Assembly: GCA_035652095.1 (NCBI GenBank)
Contig: DASREM010000013.1
Coordinates: forward strand, 310,001 to 374,000
Direction: 5' to 3'
From: DASREM01 sp035652095
GTDB taxonomy: Bacteria > Acidobacteriota > Terriglobia > Terriglobales > Acidobacteriaceae
Length of the DNA stretch: 64,000 bases
Shown: one piece after another, positions 24,914-32,627 of the stretch
How the letters are laid out: every line of letters starts with the position of its first letter
Position numbering within the stretch: position 1 is the stretch's first letter
Program-made: the position numbers and the translations under genes
The notes under the pieces: generated by a model
What the model saw: the letters and a program-made list of their open reading frames with translations, nothing else
Told to the model about the DNA's origin: nothing
Databases searched by the model: none

Positions 24914-25595
24914 ATTGACGTCTTAAGAAAATGGAGCAGCCGAGGAAATGCCCGGGTCCTCCCCCGAAGCCCGCGGAATCCAAGGCTGCTCCACCTGCCT
25001 CGCGAAATCGCGAAGCAAGCTCAAACCAAGTTTCTGCACGATCTCGCACAACAAGGAGCCAGGAAGAATCGGCAGCGCTCTTCCTACCCACGGTTCGGCC
25101 GAATCATTCCGCTATTCAGTTTGGTAACTTTGGTGGTCCGGGGGAACGCAAATCGTGACAGCTGATCTTGCGATCACAGCTTCTGCTGGAGCCGCATCTT
25201 GGTGAAGGGCAGCATTGGGCAAATCGTTTTGCGGGGACCCGAGAAACTCATCAGCAATCAAACGTTGAGCAGCAGACGATTGGCGCAACACTCCATCTTC
25301 CCGCGATGCCAGAGTTTGCTGGTAACCGCGCTGCGAGTCAATGGCACGAAGGTGGAGCGGTGTAAACCGACAACTCCATTCCGCCTGCACGTGGGAAAAA
25401 GCGTTCCCTCCTTACCAGAATGAATGGATCATTTCGGAATGCACCTCCTCCAGGCTCGGGTTGTTTACCGTTACTTAGCCGCGACGCTGGTTTGGTGTCT
25501 GGCGTGCTTCTGTCCATACATCCTGCAAAAGACTCTGGCCAGAGCACAGCTCAGCTGAGTTAACGAACACAGTCGCAGGTAATCAGGGGGCAAAG
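24914..25595. other. Gene-poor stretch upstream of the PEP-CTERM gene
   Basis: About 680 bases with no convincing gene: short frames on both strands lack ribosome-binding sites and recognisable composition. It contains a distant inverted repeat GGAGCAGCC (24933-24941) / GGCTGCTCC (24985-24993) and, just before the next gene, two adjacent palindromes, CTCTGGCCAGAG (25533-25544) and CTCAGCTGAG (25550-25559). It could hold a decayed gene, an sRNA or a long regulatory leader. Confidence 0.4.
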
Positions 25596-26210
25596 ATGTC
25601 GCTTACGAAAGTAACTCTGCTTTTTGCGTTGGTCCTTTCGCTTTCGCTTGTCGCCTCGGCGAGCAGCAGTGTGGACTTCAGCAATTCCGGCGGAATTCTG
25701 GGTGGAAGCAATGCCGGATTGTCACTCTCAGGCTCGACCCTCACCGCAGCGAATGGATTGTCGGGAAGCGGCTTGATCACAGGAACGCTGGGCAGCGTCA
25801 GCTTCTCTACCGGTGTTCTAACCAGCGGCTCGTTGCAAATGGGCGGGGCTTTCGCCGCGGGCGGCAGCTTTACTATCACGGGAAATGGCACGAATGGAAT
25901 TCCCAACGGCGTTCTCTTCTCGGGAACATTCGCGCAACCGGTCACCTGGCAACTTGTAACCCTCGCCAACGGCACCCACAATTACATACTGACCGGCGTC
26001 ATCTCGGGCACCTTGTACGGCGGAATGAAAACCAACGGAGTAACGGTACAGCTCACCGTCAATACGGGTAAGGGATTTTTCAACGGGCGTACACCCCTGG
26101 CCAGCGGAGATACGAACGTGGTGGTTCCTGAGCCGGGCAGCCTTACCTTACTTGGAACCGGTCTGATCGGAATCGTCGGCGCGTTTCGCCGAAGATTCAA
26201 TCTGGCGTAG
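25596..26210 (+). CDS. PEP-CTERM sorting-domain protein
   Basis: 204-residue secreted protein. It has a signal peptide (LLFALVLSLSLVASAS), a Ser/Gly/Thr-rich beta-type mature region, and a C-terminal sorting signal: VPEPGSLTLLGTGLIGI, a transmembrane stretch, then the basic FRRRFN tail. The PEP motif marks proteins cut and attached by exosortase, usually linked to exopolysaccharide. No exosortase is in this window. A hairpin follows. The function of the mature part is unknown; many acidobacterial PEP-CTERM proteins of this style are predicted extracellular matrix proteins. Confidence 0.85.
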   Translation: MSLTKVTLLFALVLSLSLVASASSSVDFSNSGGILGGSNAGLSLSGSTLTAANGLSGSGLITGTLGSVSFSTGVLTSGSLQMGGAFAAGGSFTITGNGTNGIPNGVLFSGTFAQPVTWQLVTLANGTHNYILTGVISGTLYGGMKTNGVTVQLTVNTGKGFFNGRTPLASGDTNVVVPEPGSLTLLGTGLIGIVGAFRRRFNLA

Positions 26211-26225
26211 CTGGAATCAACGGGA

Positions 26226-26252
26226 AAAGGCGGCGATTGCATCGCCGCCTTT
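26226..26252. terminator. Hairpin between convergent PEP-CTERM and Fis-like genes
   Basis: AAAGGCGGCGAT (26226-26237) and ATCGCCGCCTTT (26241-26252) pair perfectly over a TGC loop. The A3/T3 ends would give a short U-tract in both directions. Confidence 0.65.
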
Positions 26253-26298
26253 GGTGTCTTCCAAGGCGAAAATGGAACAGTCCGAAAGCCTCCCCATC

Positions 26299-26577
26299 TT
26301 AGCGGGCAACCTTTTTTTCGTAGCTTGCGGGGCGGGCGCTGCGGGGCGGCCGCTTGGTGCCATCACGCAGTTGCCGCATGTCGATTTTCAGCTCCGAGAT
26401 CGTGCGGCTCAGAGTGTTGCGGTGCATTCCCAGTTCGCGCGCGGCGCGGCACTGGTTGCCTTTGTTCTCCTGTAACACGGTCAGGATGAACCTCTTTTTG
26501 AACTCACGTACTGCTTCTGAGTAAAGAATATTGCTTTTATACATCTGCATGATGAGGGCTTCGAGCTGATCTCTCAC
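26299..26577 (-). CDS. Fis-type helix-turn-helix DNA-binding protein
   Basis: 92 residues. The region from about residue 22 to 65 (AVREFKKRFILTVLQENKGN, then CRAARELGMHRNTLSRTISEL) is the C-terminal HTH of the Fis/NtrC family. There is no AAA+ or receiver domain, so it is a stand-alone small DNA-binding protein. The tail KRPPRSARPASYEKK is basic. The frame begins at a GTG (26577); an internal ATG (MQMYKSN) is possible. It lies 52 bases after cvpA at the end of the purC-cvpA operon. Nucleoid or transcription-factor role is inferred. Confidence 0.8.
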   Translation of the reverse strand: MRDQLEALIMQMYKSNILYSEAVREFKKRFILTVLQENKGNQCRAARELGMHRNTLSRTISELKIDMRQLRDGTKRPPRSARPASYEKKVAR

Positions 26578-26629
26578 GGAGTTCTCTCTTTCTCGTGGAA
26601 CGTCAACTTCTTGCGCGACCGCGATTGGT

Positions 26630-27151
26630 TTAACGTGCCGCTTGCTTTTGGCGCAATAAATCCAAACCCTGGTAAAAGCGTCCTCTCAACTCCGAGGGAG
26701 CAACCCAAATGGCCGCCCGCCCTACCACCAAAAAATAGGGCGCCAGTTGCGACCCCTCCAGCCATCTCGAGGTTGGCGTGAATGCTGCCATCCCGAGAAG
26801 CACTACAGAGATCATCAGCGCGCCCCGGATCAATCCGAGCACGCCGCCTAAGAACCGGTCAAAGAAGCTCAGACCGACTTCCTTCATCGCCCAACGCGCA
26901 ATGCGTCCCGCGATGCCCGCAACGATGATCACCCCTACGAATATGATCAGGAACCCGAGCACATCGCCTAGCCACGGCGCTTTCAGGTTGGGAGCGAAGT
27001 AGTCGGCGAGGCGGTGGTACTGCCATGCGGCAACCATGTAACCGACCACCAGCCCCGCGATTCCAAACGCGACCTGAAAGAAGCCCTCACTGGCGGCTTG
27101 CGCCACCGAAATCAGAAGCACGACAAGGATGATCCAGTCGGCGCCGCTCAC
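26630..27151 (-). CDS. CvpA-family membrane protein
   Basis: 173 residues with four hydrophobic helices (IILVVLLISVAQAASEGF, VAFGIAGLVVGYMVAAW, VLGFLIIFVGVIIVAGIAG and FLGGVLGLIRGALMISVVLLGM). The SFFDRFLGGVLGLIRG segment is the CvpA signature. CvpA was first linked to colicin V production and later to envelope homeostasis; its molecular role is unresolved. GTG start. It lies 27 bases downstream of purC, echoing the purine-gene link of E. coli cvpA, which sits with purF. Confidence 0.8.
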   Translation of the reverse strand: MSGADWIILVVLLISVAQAASEGFFQVAFGIAGLVVGYMVAAWQYHRLADYFAPNLKAPWLGDVLGFLIIFVGVIIVAGIAGRIARWAMKEVGLSFFDRFLGGVLGLIRGALMISVVLLGMAAFTPTSRWLEGSQLAPYFLVVGRAAIWVAPSELRGRFYQGLDLLRQKQAAR

Positions 27152-27178
27152 GACGCCCTCCTGGGACCGTCGCCGGGC

Positions 27179-28090
27179 TTACACATTCAGCTCACGTCCG
27201 GTGAGCTGGTGATACGCCTCGAGATATTTTTCGCTGGTCCGGTGTGCCACATCTGCGGGGAGGGCAGGAGCGGGTGGCTGCTTGTTCCAGCGAATCTGTT
27301 CGAGGTAATCGCGAACGTACTGCTTGTCATAGGACTCCTGGGCTTTGCCCGGTTGATACTTGTCGGCCGGCCAGAAGCGCGAGGAGTCGGGAGTCAGTAC
27401 TTCATCTGCCAGGGTGATGCCCAGGGCCGTGCGGCCGAATTCAAACTTCGTGTCGGCAATGATGATGCCGCGCTGCCGCGCATAGCCGGCAGCCGTCTTG
27501 TACAGATTGAGGCTGATATCGCGGAGTTTTCGGCTCTCTTCCGGAGAGACGATCCGGCACATCTCCTCATACGAGATGTTCACGTCGTGTCCCGTCGCAG
27601 CCTTGGTTGCAGGGGTGAAGATCGGTTCCGGGAGTTGGTCCGATTCTTTAAGCCCCGATGGCAACTGGATGCCGCACACCTTCCCAGAGCTCTGGTACTC
27701 CTTCCAGCCGGAGCCCGACAAGTACCCGCGAACCACGCACTCGACCGGGAACATGTCTCCGCGGGTGACGATCATGGAGCGGCCCCGGAGTTGATTCGCG
27801 TACTTCTTGAGTTGCTCGGGGTATCTGTCCACATCGGCCGAGAGGTAGTGATTGGGTACGATGTTCTTGAGGAAGTCGAACCAGAACAGCGAGATCTGGG
27901 TTAGTACACGTCCCTTGTGAGGAATGCCGGTCGCCAGGACATAGTCGAACGCAGAAATGCGGTCGGTGGCGACGAACAAGAGCCGCTCATTGTCGAGCCG
28001 ATAAACATCCCGGACCTTGCCGCTGGCGTGAAGTTCAAGATCCGGGAAATCGGTTTGCAGAAGGACGGAGTCAAGTAGTTCAGGAGTCAT
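27179..28090 (-). CDS. purC: Phosphoribosylaminoimidazole-succinocarboxamide synthase (SAICAR synthetase)
   Basis: Purine biosynthesis, ATP-dependent condensation of CAIR with aspartate. The 303-residue form is the longer, yeast-like type. Markers: SGKVRDVYRLDNERLLFVATDRISAFD split by the nucleotide loop, PHKGRVLTQISLFWF, VVRGYLSGSGWKEYQ and IIADTKFEFG with the catalytic Asp/Lys region, and LTPDSSRFWP near the end. A good sigma70 promoter lies directly upstream. First gene of a purC-cvpA-Fis-like operon. Confidence 0.95.
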   Translation of the reverse strand: MTPELLDSVLLQTDFPDLELHASGKVRDVYRLDNERLLFVATDRISAFDYVLATGIPHKGRVLTQISLFWFDFLKNIVPNHYLSADVDRYPEQLKKYANQLRGRSMIVTRGDMFPVECVVRGYLSGSGWKEYQSSGKVCGIQLPSGLKESDQLPEPIFTPATKAATGHDVNISYEEMCRIVSPEESRKLRDISLNLYKTAAGYARQRGIIIADTKFEFGRTALGITLADEVLTPDSSRFWPADKYQPGKAQESYDKQYVRDYLEQIRWNKQPPAPALPADVAHRTSEKYLEAYHQLTGRELNV

Positions 28091-28121
28091 GGTTGAATTT
28101 TACAGGCTGGACAAGTCGCGT

Positions 28122-28149
28122 ATTCTAGCCTTCCCAAAAATTTTGTCAA
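28122..28149 (-). promoter_or_regulatory. Sigma70-type promoter of purC
   Basis: On the minus strand, a perfect TTGACA (28149-28144) is followed after 16 bases by TAGAAT (28127-28122), about 32 bases before the purC ATG. One of the best promoter matches in the window. Confidence 0.7.
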
Positions 28150-28385
28150 CCACCTACGTCACAATCCTCGGTGCTCAGAAAACAGCTTCGCCGCCAAAAA
28201 AGTTGACAGGATTGGAAACTGTTGAAACCCTCGACTAACAAGGAGTTTGGCGGCGCAGCGTTGTGGAAATTCTGAGGAGAAGCGAGGAAAAAGTTCCGTC
28301 GCCCTTAGGCTTCCGCAATAACAGGAAGGCTGAAAAAATCAAGAATGTTTTTTTCGCGATGCGAGCTTCTCGCCGGTGCGCCTTT

Positions 28386-31300
28386 TCATGCGGTTGCCCC
28401 GAAGCGCACCGAAACCAGCTTCGATACGCCGGGCTCCTGCATGGTGACGCCGTAGAGCACCGGCGCAATGCTCATGGTTTTCTTGCTGTGAGTGATCAGC
28501 ACAAACTGGGTCTGCACGCTCATTTCTTTCACCAGTTCGGTGAAGCGCCCAATGTTCGCCTCATCCAACGGGGCATCCACTTCGTCGAGAATGCAGAAGG
28601 GGCTTGGCTGGTATTGGAAGATGCCGACCAGAAGCGAGAGCGCGGTAAGCGCCTTCTCTCCGCCGGAGAGCAGAAGAACGTTCTGCAGCTTCTTGCCGGG
28701 AGGCGAAGCCACCACGTCAATGCCGCTCTCGGCGCTGTTCTCTTCATCGGTGAGCCGCATGAAAGCATGCCCGCCGCCGAATAGTTTTTTGAAAGTCGTC
28801 TGAAAGTTTTCGTTGATCTTACCAAATGCTTCTTCGAACTTCTGCCGCGAGAAGGTGTCAATCTCACGGATGGTCGCCTGGGTGTTCTCGATGGAATCCA
28901 GGAGATCTTTGCGCTGGGTCTCGAGGAACGTGTGCCGCTCGGCTGTTTCCTTGTATTCCTCGAGCGCCATCATATTCACCGGGCCCATGGCATCCAGGCG
29001 GGCCCGCATCTCCCGGTAGAGAGTGTCTTCCCCCGCCAGGTCATCGCCGGAGACGATCGGAAGTGTCATGTCGGCCATAAGTTCCTGCCGCAGGACGCCA
29101 AGTTCGTTCAGGCAAGTTTCAGCCATATGTTGCAGGTCTGATTGCAGTTTCGCAGCCGCCGCAGAAAGTTCAGCTCGACGATCACGCGCGCTATCCAAAA
29201 GCTGACGCGCGTTTCGAATGGCGGCGTCAATTTCAGACAAGCGTGCGCGGACCTGTTCAGATTCAAACTGCAGCAACCCATCCCGGGTCTCAGTGGCATT
29301 GCGCTCGGCCTCGAACTCGACCAACTGGTTAGCTATGACCAGATTCTCAGATTCACGTTGCAGTTTCTCATTCGCCGACGACTCAATCTGCGCCTGAATT
29401 GCTTCCACCCGCTGGCGCATGTCTTCGACAAGGGAGTCGATTCTCTCCAGAACCGCTGTGGCAGTGCGGTGACGCTCTTCCAGTGTCGCCACACGCGCCA
29501 TACGTTCCGATACTATTCCCGCCGAGGTATCGCGACGCTGTCGCAACGCTGCCAGCTGCTCCTGGGCACTGGAAGCACGATGCTCGAGTTCGGACCGGCG
29601 GTCCTGCAAGACGGCGATTTCGGCCTGGCGGGCGGTAATCAGCGCCTGCTGCTCCGCGCGTTCACTCCCCAGACGTCGCAGCTCCACTTGAGCCGTGCGA
29701 ATCCGTTCGGTAACGCGACCCAGCTCGGACTCAAGCTGCTGCAACATGTGCCCGGAGGTCATCGCCTGCTTCTCGGCTTCCAGCTTTTCCCCTTCCAGAC
29801 GGTCGAGCAGGGAAGTGAGGTCTTTGATTTCCCGTCCCAGTGTAAGCACATGCAGTTCTTCATTGCGCAATGCGCCTTCCAGTTCGGCCAGCAGGCGGAG
29901 CACCTCGCGCAATTCGCGCTTCATCGAAAGCGGCCCTTCGGTGCGCTGTTTGCCTCCGGTCACGGTAACGTTATGGAAGCATTCGCCGGATTGGGAAAGA
30001 AAGAACGCATCCGGGTTCTCCAGGGCCAGCTCACGTCCGATGTTCGCATCCGGAACGATATAACCATCCCGCAGCTTGGGCAAAATTACTTCCAGTGATT
30101 TACCGAACCCGTCGAGCACCCGAATGCTGTGTTTCAGCGGCAGAATGGGATGATGGGAGGGTGCCTGATGCAATGACTCGTCCAGGACAAACGAGAATTT
30201 GGCTTGCGAATCCTCGGGGTGGACCAGGAACGTAGCGCGTCCATCCACATCAGTCCGAAGCAGACGGAGCCCTTCGTCGGCTGCGTCCCATGATTTCACC
30301 ACGATGTAATTGAGTTCATCGCGCAGGAAGTCCTCGACCACGCCTTCGAACCTCGGCTCCACTTCAAGAAAATCCGCGAGAACGCCCGCCGGCGCCAGTC
30401 CACCCTGCAAGCCACCGGACTGAAAGAGCCGGCGTACGGATTCGGTAGAGTATCCATGCTCCGCAATGACGGCCTCAAGCGAACTCTTCTTGCCCAGGGC
30501 CGTCGCGTATTCGGCGCGCAGGCTGTCGAGACGAGCCTTCGCATGGGTTTCTTCCTGACGCCTGCCTTCGAGAACCTGGCGTGTGTTCGCGATTTCCAGG
30601 GTCAGAGCGGTCACCCGTTGCGAAACCGTCTCGAATTCGAGCGCAAGCTGGCCGCATTGCCCTCCGAAAGCCTCGACTTGCGAATTTCCCGTAGCCAGTT
30701 CCCCCTGCAAACGTTGCGCTTCGCGATCCACTGCCGCCAGCCGCTCTTCCGCTTGGGTCAGCTCATTACGCAGGTTCGAAGCCGAGGCAACCGACTCCAT
30801 GATTGCCGATCGTGATTCTTCCTGGACATGTTCCAGCGCGGAAAGATCATTGGCTGCGGTCGTTGCCTCCTGCTGCGCTTGCGCCAGCTCCGTGCGTGCA
30901 GCTGCGACATCCGCGGTGGCGGACTCCAGGATCTGCCGGTTGGAATCGCGTTCCGCCTCCAAGGTAGCCAAGCGCTGCCGGCCTTGGGCGATTTCAGACT
31001 GCAACGAAGCCGAGCGAACCACGATCTCCGCGCAGCGCTCCTCATTGTGGCGCTGCCGTGCGTGTGCACGATCGGTCTCGATCTTGATCTGGTTCAGGCG
31101 CTCGCGGTTCTCGCGGATTTCCGATTCGATCGCATATCCGCGCTGGGTGCGTTCGCTATTCTCCGATTCAAGCTCCTGGACGATTTGGCCATGTTGACGC
31201 ATCTCTTCGCCCAGGGCAGTGATCTGGCTTTCCAGCTGCGCGCTCTCCTGATCGAGGGCCGCGAACTTGCTGGCGAGAACGATGCGCAGTTTGGCGCGCA

Positions 31301-32207
31301 TCTCGTCGCGGAGTTTGGCATAGCGTTCTGCCTTGGAGGCCTGGCGCTTCAGAGAATTCATCTGGCGCGTGACTTCTTCGAAGATGTCGTTGATTCGGGC
31401 CAGGTTCTGCTTCGCATCTTCCAGCCGGGCTTCGGCAAGACGCTTCTTGGTCTTGAATTTGGTAATTCCCGCTGCTTCCTCAATGATGGCCCGTCGGTCG
31501 GTCGGGCGGCTGCTCAGGATCTGCCCAATACGCCCCTGCTCGATCAGGGCATAGGTTTCTGGGCCCAAGCCTGTGCCCATGAACAGCTCCTGAATATCGC
31601 GCAGCCGACACAACTTGCCGTTCAGCAGGTACTCGCTGTCGCCGGAACGGAACAGGCGTCGGGTTACTACGATCTCGCCGGCATGGAATTGCTGCTGGAA
31701 CTTGCGGCGGCGAATCTTGAGAACAACCTGCGGTCCCGAGGCTTCCGTGCCTACCTCAGGCGACGGAGCCGCTTCCTGCTCGATCTCTTCCGCCTTGCCG
31801 GGTTGTGCTTCTTCGGTGATGCGCTCGGTTTCTTCGGCGGCTCGAGCTCGAACCTCGGCCTCGTCCCAGTGTTCCTCAGGCAACTCGTCCTGGATATCGA
31901 TCTCGGTGGGTTGGTTCGTGTCGGTTCCGATATAGACCTCGGGATCGATGAGGGTCAGCGACACTTCGGCCATACCGGTCGGCTTGCGGTCGCGTGTCCC
32001 CGCGAAAATCACGTCTTCCATCCGCGCGCCGCGCAGAGTCTTGGCCGATTGCTCTCCCAGCACCCACGAGACGGCGTCGGAGATATTCGATTTCCCGCAG
32101 CCGTTCGGGCCGATAATGGCGGCTACCCCGTCGCCGTGGAACTTGAGCTCAGTCCGATCGCAGAACGATTTGAACCCGAGAATCTGGAGCTTCTTCAGTT
32201 TGAGCAA
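28386..32207 (-). CDS. smc: Chromosome segregation protein SMC
   Basis: ATPase that folds and segregates chromosomes, about 1273 residues. The N-terminal Walker A is IIGPNGCGKSN. Two long coiled coils flank a hinge (around GVLADFLEVEPRFEGVVEDF). The C-terminal signature is LLSGGEKALTALSLL and Walker B is FCILDEVDAPLDEANIG. The TTG start at 32207 is favoured because GGAGGAG stands six bases upstream; the frame reaches ten codons further. Odd: about 85 extra Glu/Ala-rich residues (about 91-178) interrupt the head between SLTLIDPE and VVTRRLFRSGDSEYLLNG, where other bacterial SMCs have a short link. ScpA/ScpB are not in the window. Confidence 0.95.
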   Translation of the reverse strand: MLKLKKLQILGFKSFCDRTELKFHGDGVAAIIGPNGCGKSNISDAVSWVLGEQSAKTLRGARMEDVIFAGTRDRKPTGMAEVSLTLIDPEVYIGTDTNQPTEIDIQDELPEEHWDEAEVRARAAEETERITEEAQPGKAEEIEQEAAPSPEVGTEASGPQVVLKIRRRKFQQQFHAGEIVVTRRLFRSGDSEYLLNGKLCRLRDIQELFMGTGLGPETYALIEQGRIGQILSSRPTDRRAIIEEAAGITKFKTKKRLAEARLEDAKQNLARINDIFEEVTRQMNSLKRQASKAERYAKLRDEMRAKLRIVLASKFAALDQESAQLESQITALGEEMRQHGQIVQELESENSERTQRGYAIESEIRENRERLNQIKIETDRAHARQRHNEERCAEIVVRSASLQSEIAQGRQRLATLEAERDSNRQILESATADVAAARTELAQAQQEATTAANDLSALEHVQEESRSAIMESVASASNLRNELTQAEERLAAVDREAQRLQGELATGNSQVEAFGGQCGQLALEFETVSQRVTALTLEIANTRQVLEGRRQEETHAKARLDSLRAEYATALGKKSSLEAVIAEHGYSTESVRRLFQSGGLQGGLAPAGVLADFLEVEPRFEGVVEDFLRDELNYIVVKSWDAADEGLRLLRTDVDGRATFLVHPEDSQAKFSFVLDESLHQAPSHHPILPLKHSIRVLDGFGKSLEVILPKLRDGYIVPDANIGRELALENPDAFFLSQSGECFHNVTVTGGKQRTEGPLSMKRELREVLRLLAELEGALRNEELHVLTLGREIKDLTSLLDRLEGEKLEAEKQAMTSGHMLQQLESELGRVTERIRTAQVELRRLGSERAEQQALITARQAEIAVLQDRRSELEHRASSAQEQLAALRQRRDTSAGIVSERMARVATLEERHRTATAVLERIDSLVEDMRQRVEAIQAQIESSANEKLQRESENLVIANQLVEFEAERNATETRDGLLQFESEQVRARLSEIDAAIRNARQLLDSARDRRAELSAAAAKLQSDLQHMAETCLNELGVLRQELMADMTLPIVSGDDLAGEDTLYREMRARLDAMGPVNMMALEEYKETAERHTFLETQRKDLLDSIENTQATIREIDTFSRQKFEEAFGKINENFQTTFKKLFGGGHAFMRLTDEENSAESGIDVVASPPGKKLQNVLLLSGGEKALTALSLLVGIFQYQPSPFCILDEVDAPLDEANIGRFTELVKEMSVQTQFVLITHSKKTMSIAPVLYGVTMQEPGVSKLVSVRFGATA

Positions 32208-32424
32208 CTCGTACTCCTCCGCAAACCCTGGCCACAATCAGGTGGCTGCTTGCCTGCAACGGCGCGATGAGCGCGCCGGCCCTTGGTGAACGGTGTTTAC
32301 CAGACGGATTCCTCTTCCCACCAAAGCGATGCCCATTGCAAACGGTTCCGTCCCAGGGCTGGATAGGCCGGGCACAGATTGGAGCTACTGTACCGACGAA
32401 ATCCCGCCGGGGTCAAGTATGAAA

Positions 32425-32440
32425 ACACCATATATGGTGT
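32425..32440. promoter_or_regulatory. Perfect 16-bp palindrome, possible operator
   Basis: ACACCATATATGGTGT reads the same on both strands. It lies about 220 bases upstream of smc. Size and symmetry fit a dimeric repressor site; no regulator gene is adjacent. Confidence 0.4.
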
Positions 32441-32586
32441 GCCTCTGTACGGAAACCGGCTATTTTGCACACACAATGCAGCATGTGCGCAGAAAGCAAG
32501 CGGTGAGGAGAAGGAAGGTGGGAGAACCGCGAGAGCGCACTAAGAGTAGCGCCGGAACCGTCTCGATAGCAATGGCGAATTGGATT

Positions 32587-32626
32587 CGCGCGGGGCAGGG
32601 CGCGGCTGCTGCCCCTTCGCGTTTTT
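32587..32626 (+). terminator. Terminator-like hairpin on the plus strand, antisense to the M20 gene end
   Basis: CGCG (32587-32590) pairs with CGCG (32618-32621) and GGGGCAG (32592-32598) with CTGCCCC (32609-32615), followed by TTTTT (32622-32626). The T-run is on the plus strand, where no coding gene ends, so it may close an untranslated RNA. Confidence 0.5.
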
Positions 32627-32627
32627 G

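Larger units (their letters stand above)
32208..32627. other. Intergenic region between smc and the M20 peptidase gene
   Basis: 420 bases with no convincing gene; the plus frame from 32293 is mostly antisense to the peptidase. It holds the smc upstream region, a 16-base perfect palindrome and a plus-oriented terminator-like hairpin, listed separately. Confidence 0.4.

Noticed and set aside
25331..25360. TGGCAC followed by GGTGGAGC as a sigma54 promoter for the PEP-CTERM gene
   Set aside because: The -12 element should be TTGC; the match is poor and lies about 250 bases upstream.
30828..32270. Plus-strand frame of 480 codons inside smc
   Set aside because: Antisense to smc; long antisense frames are common in GC-rich coding sequence.
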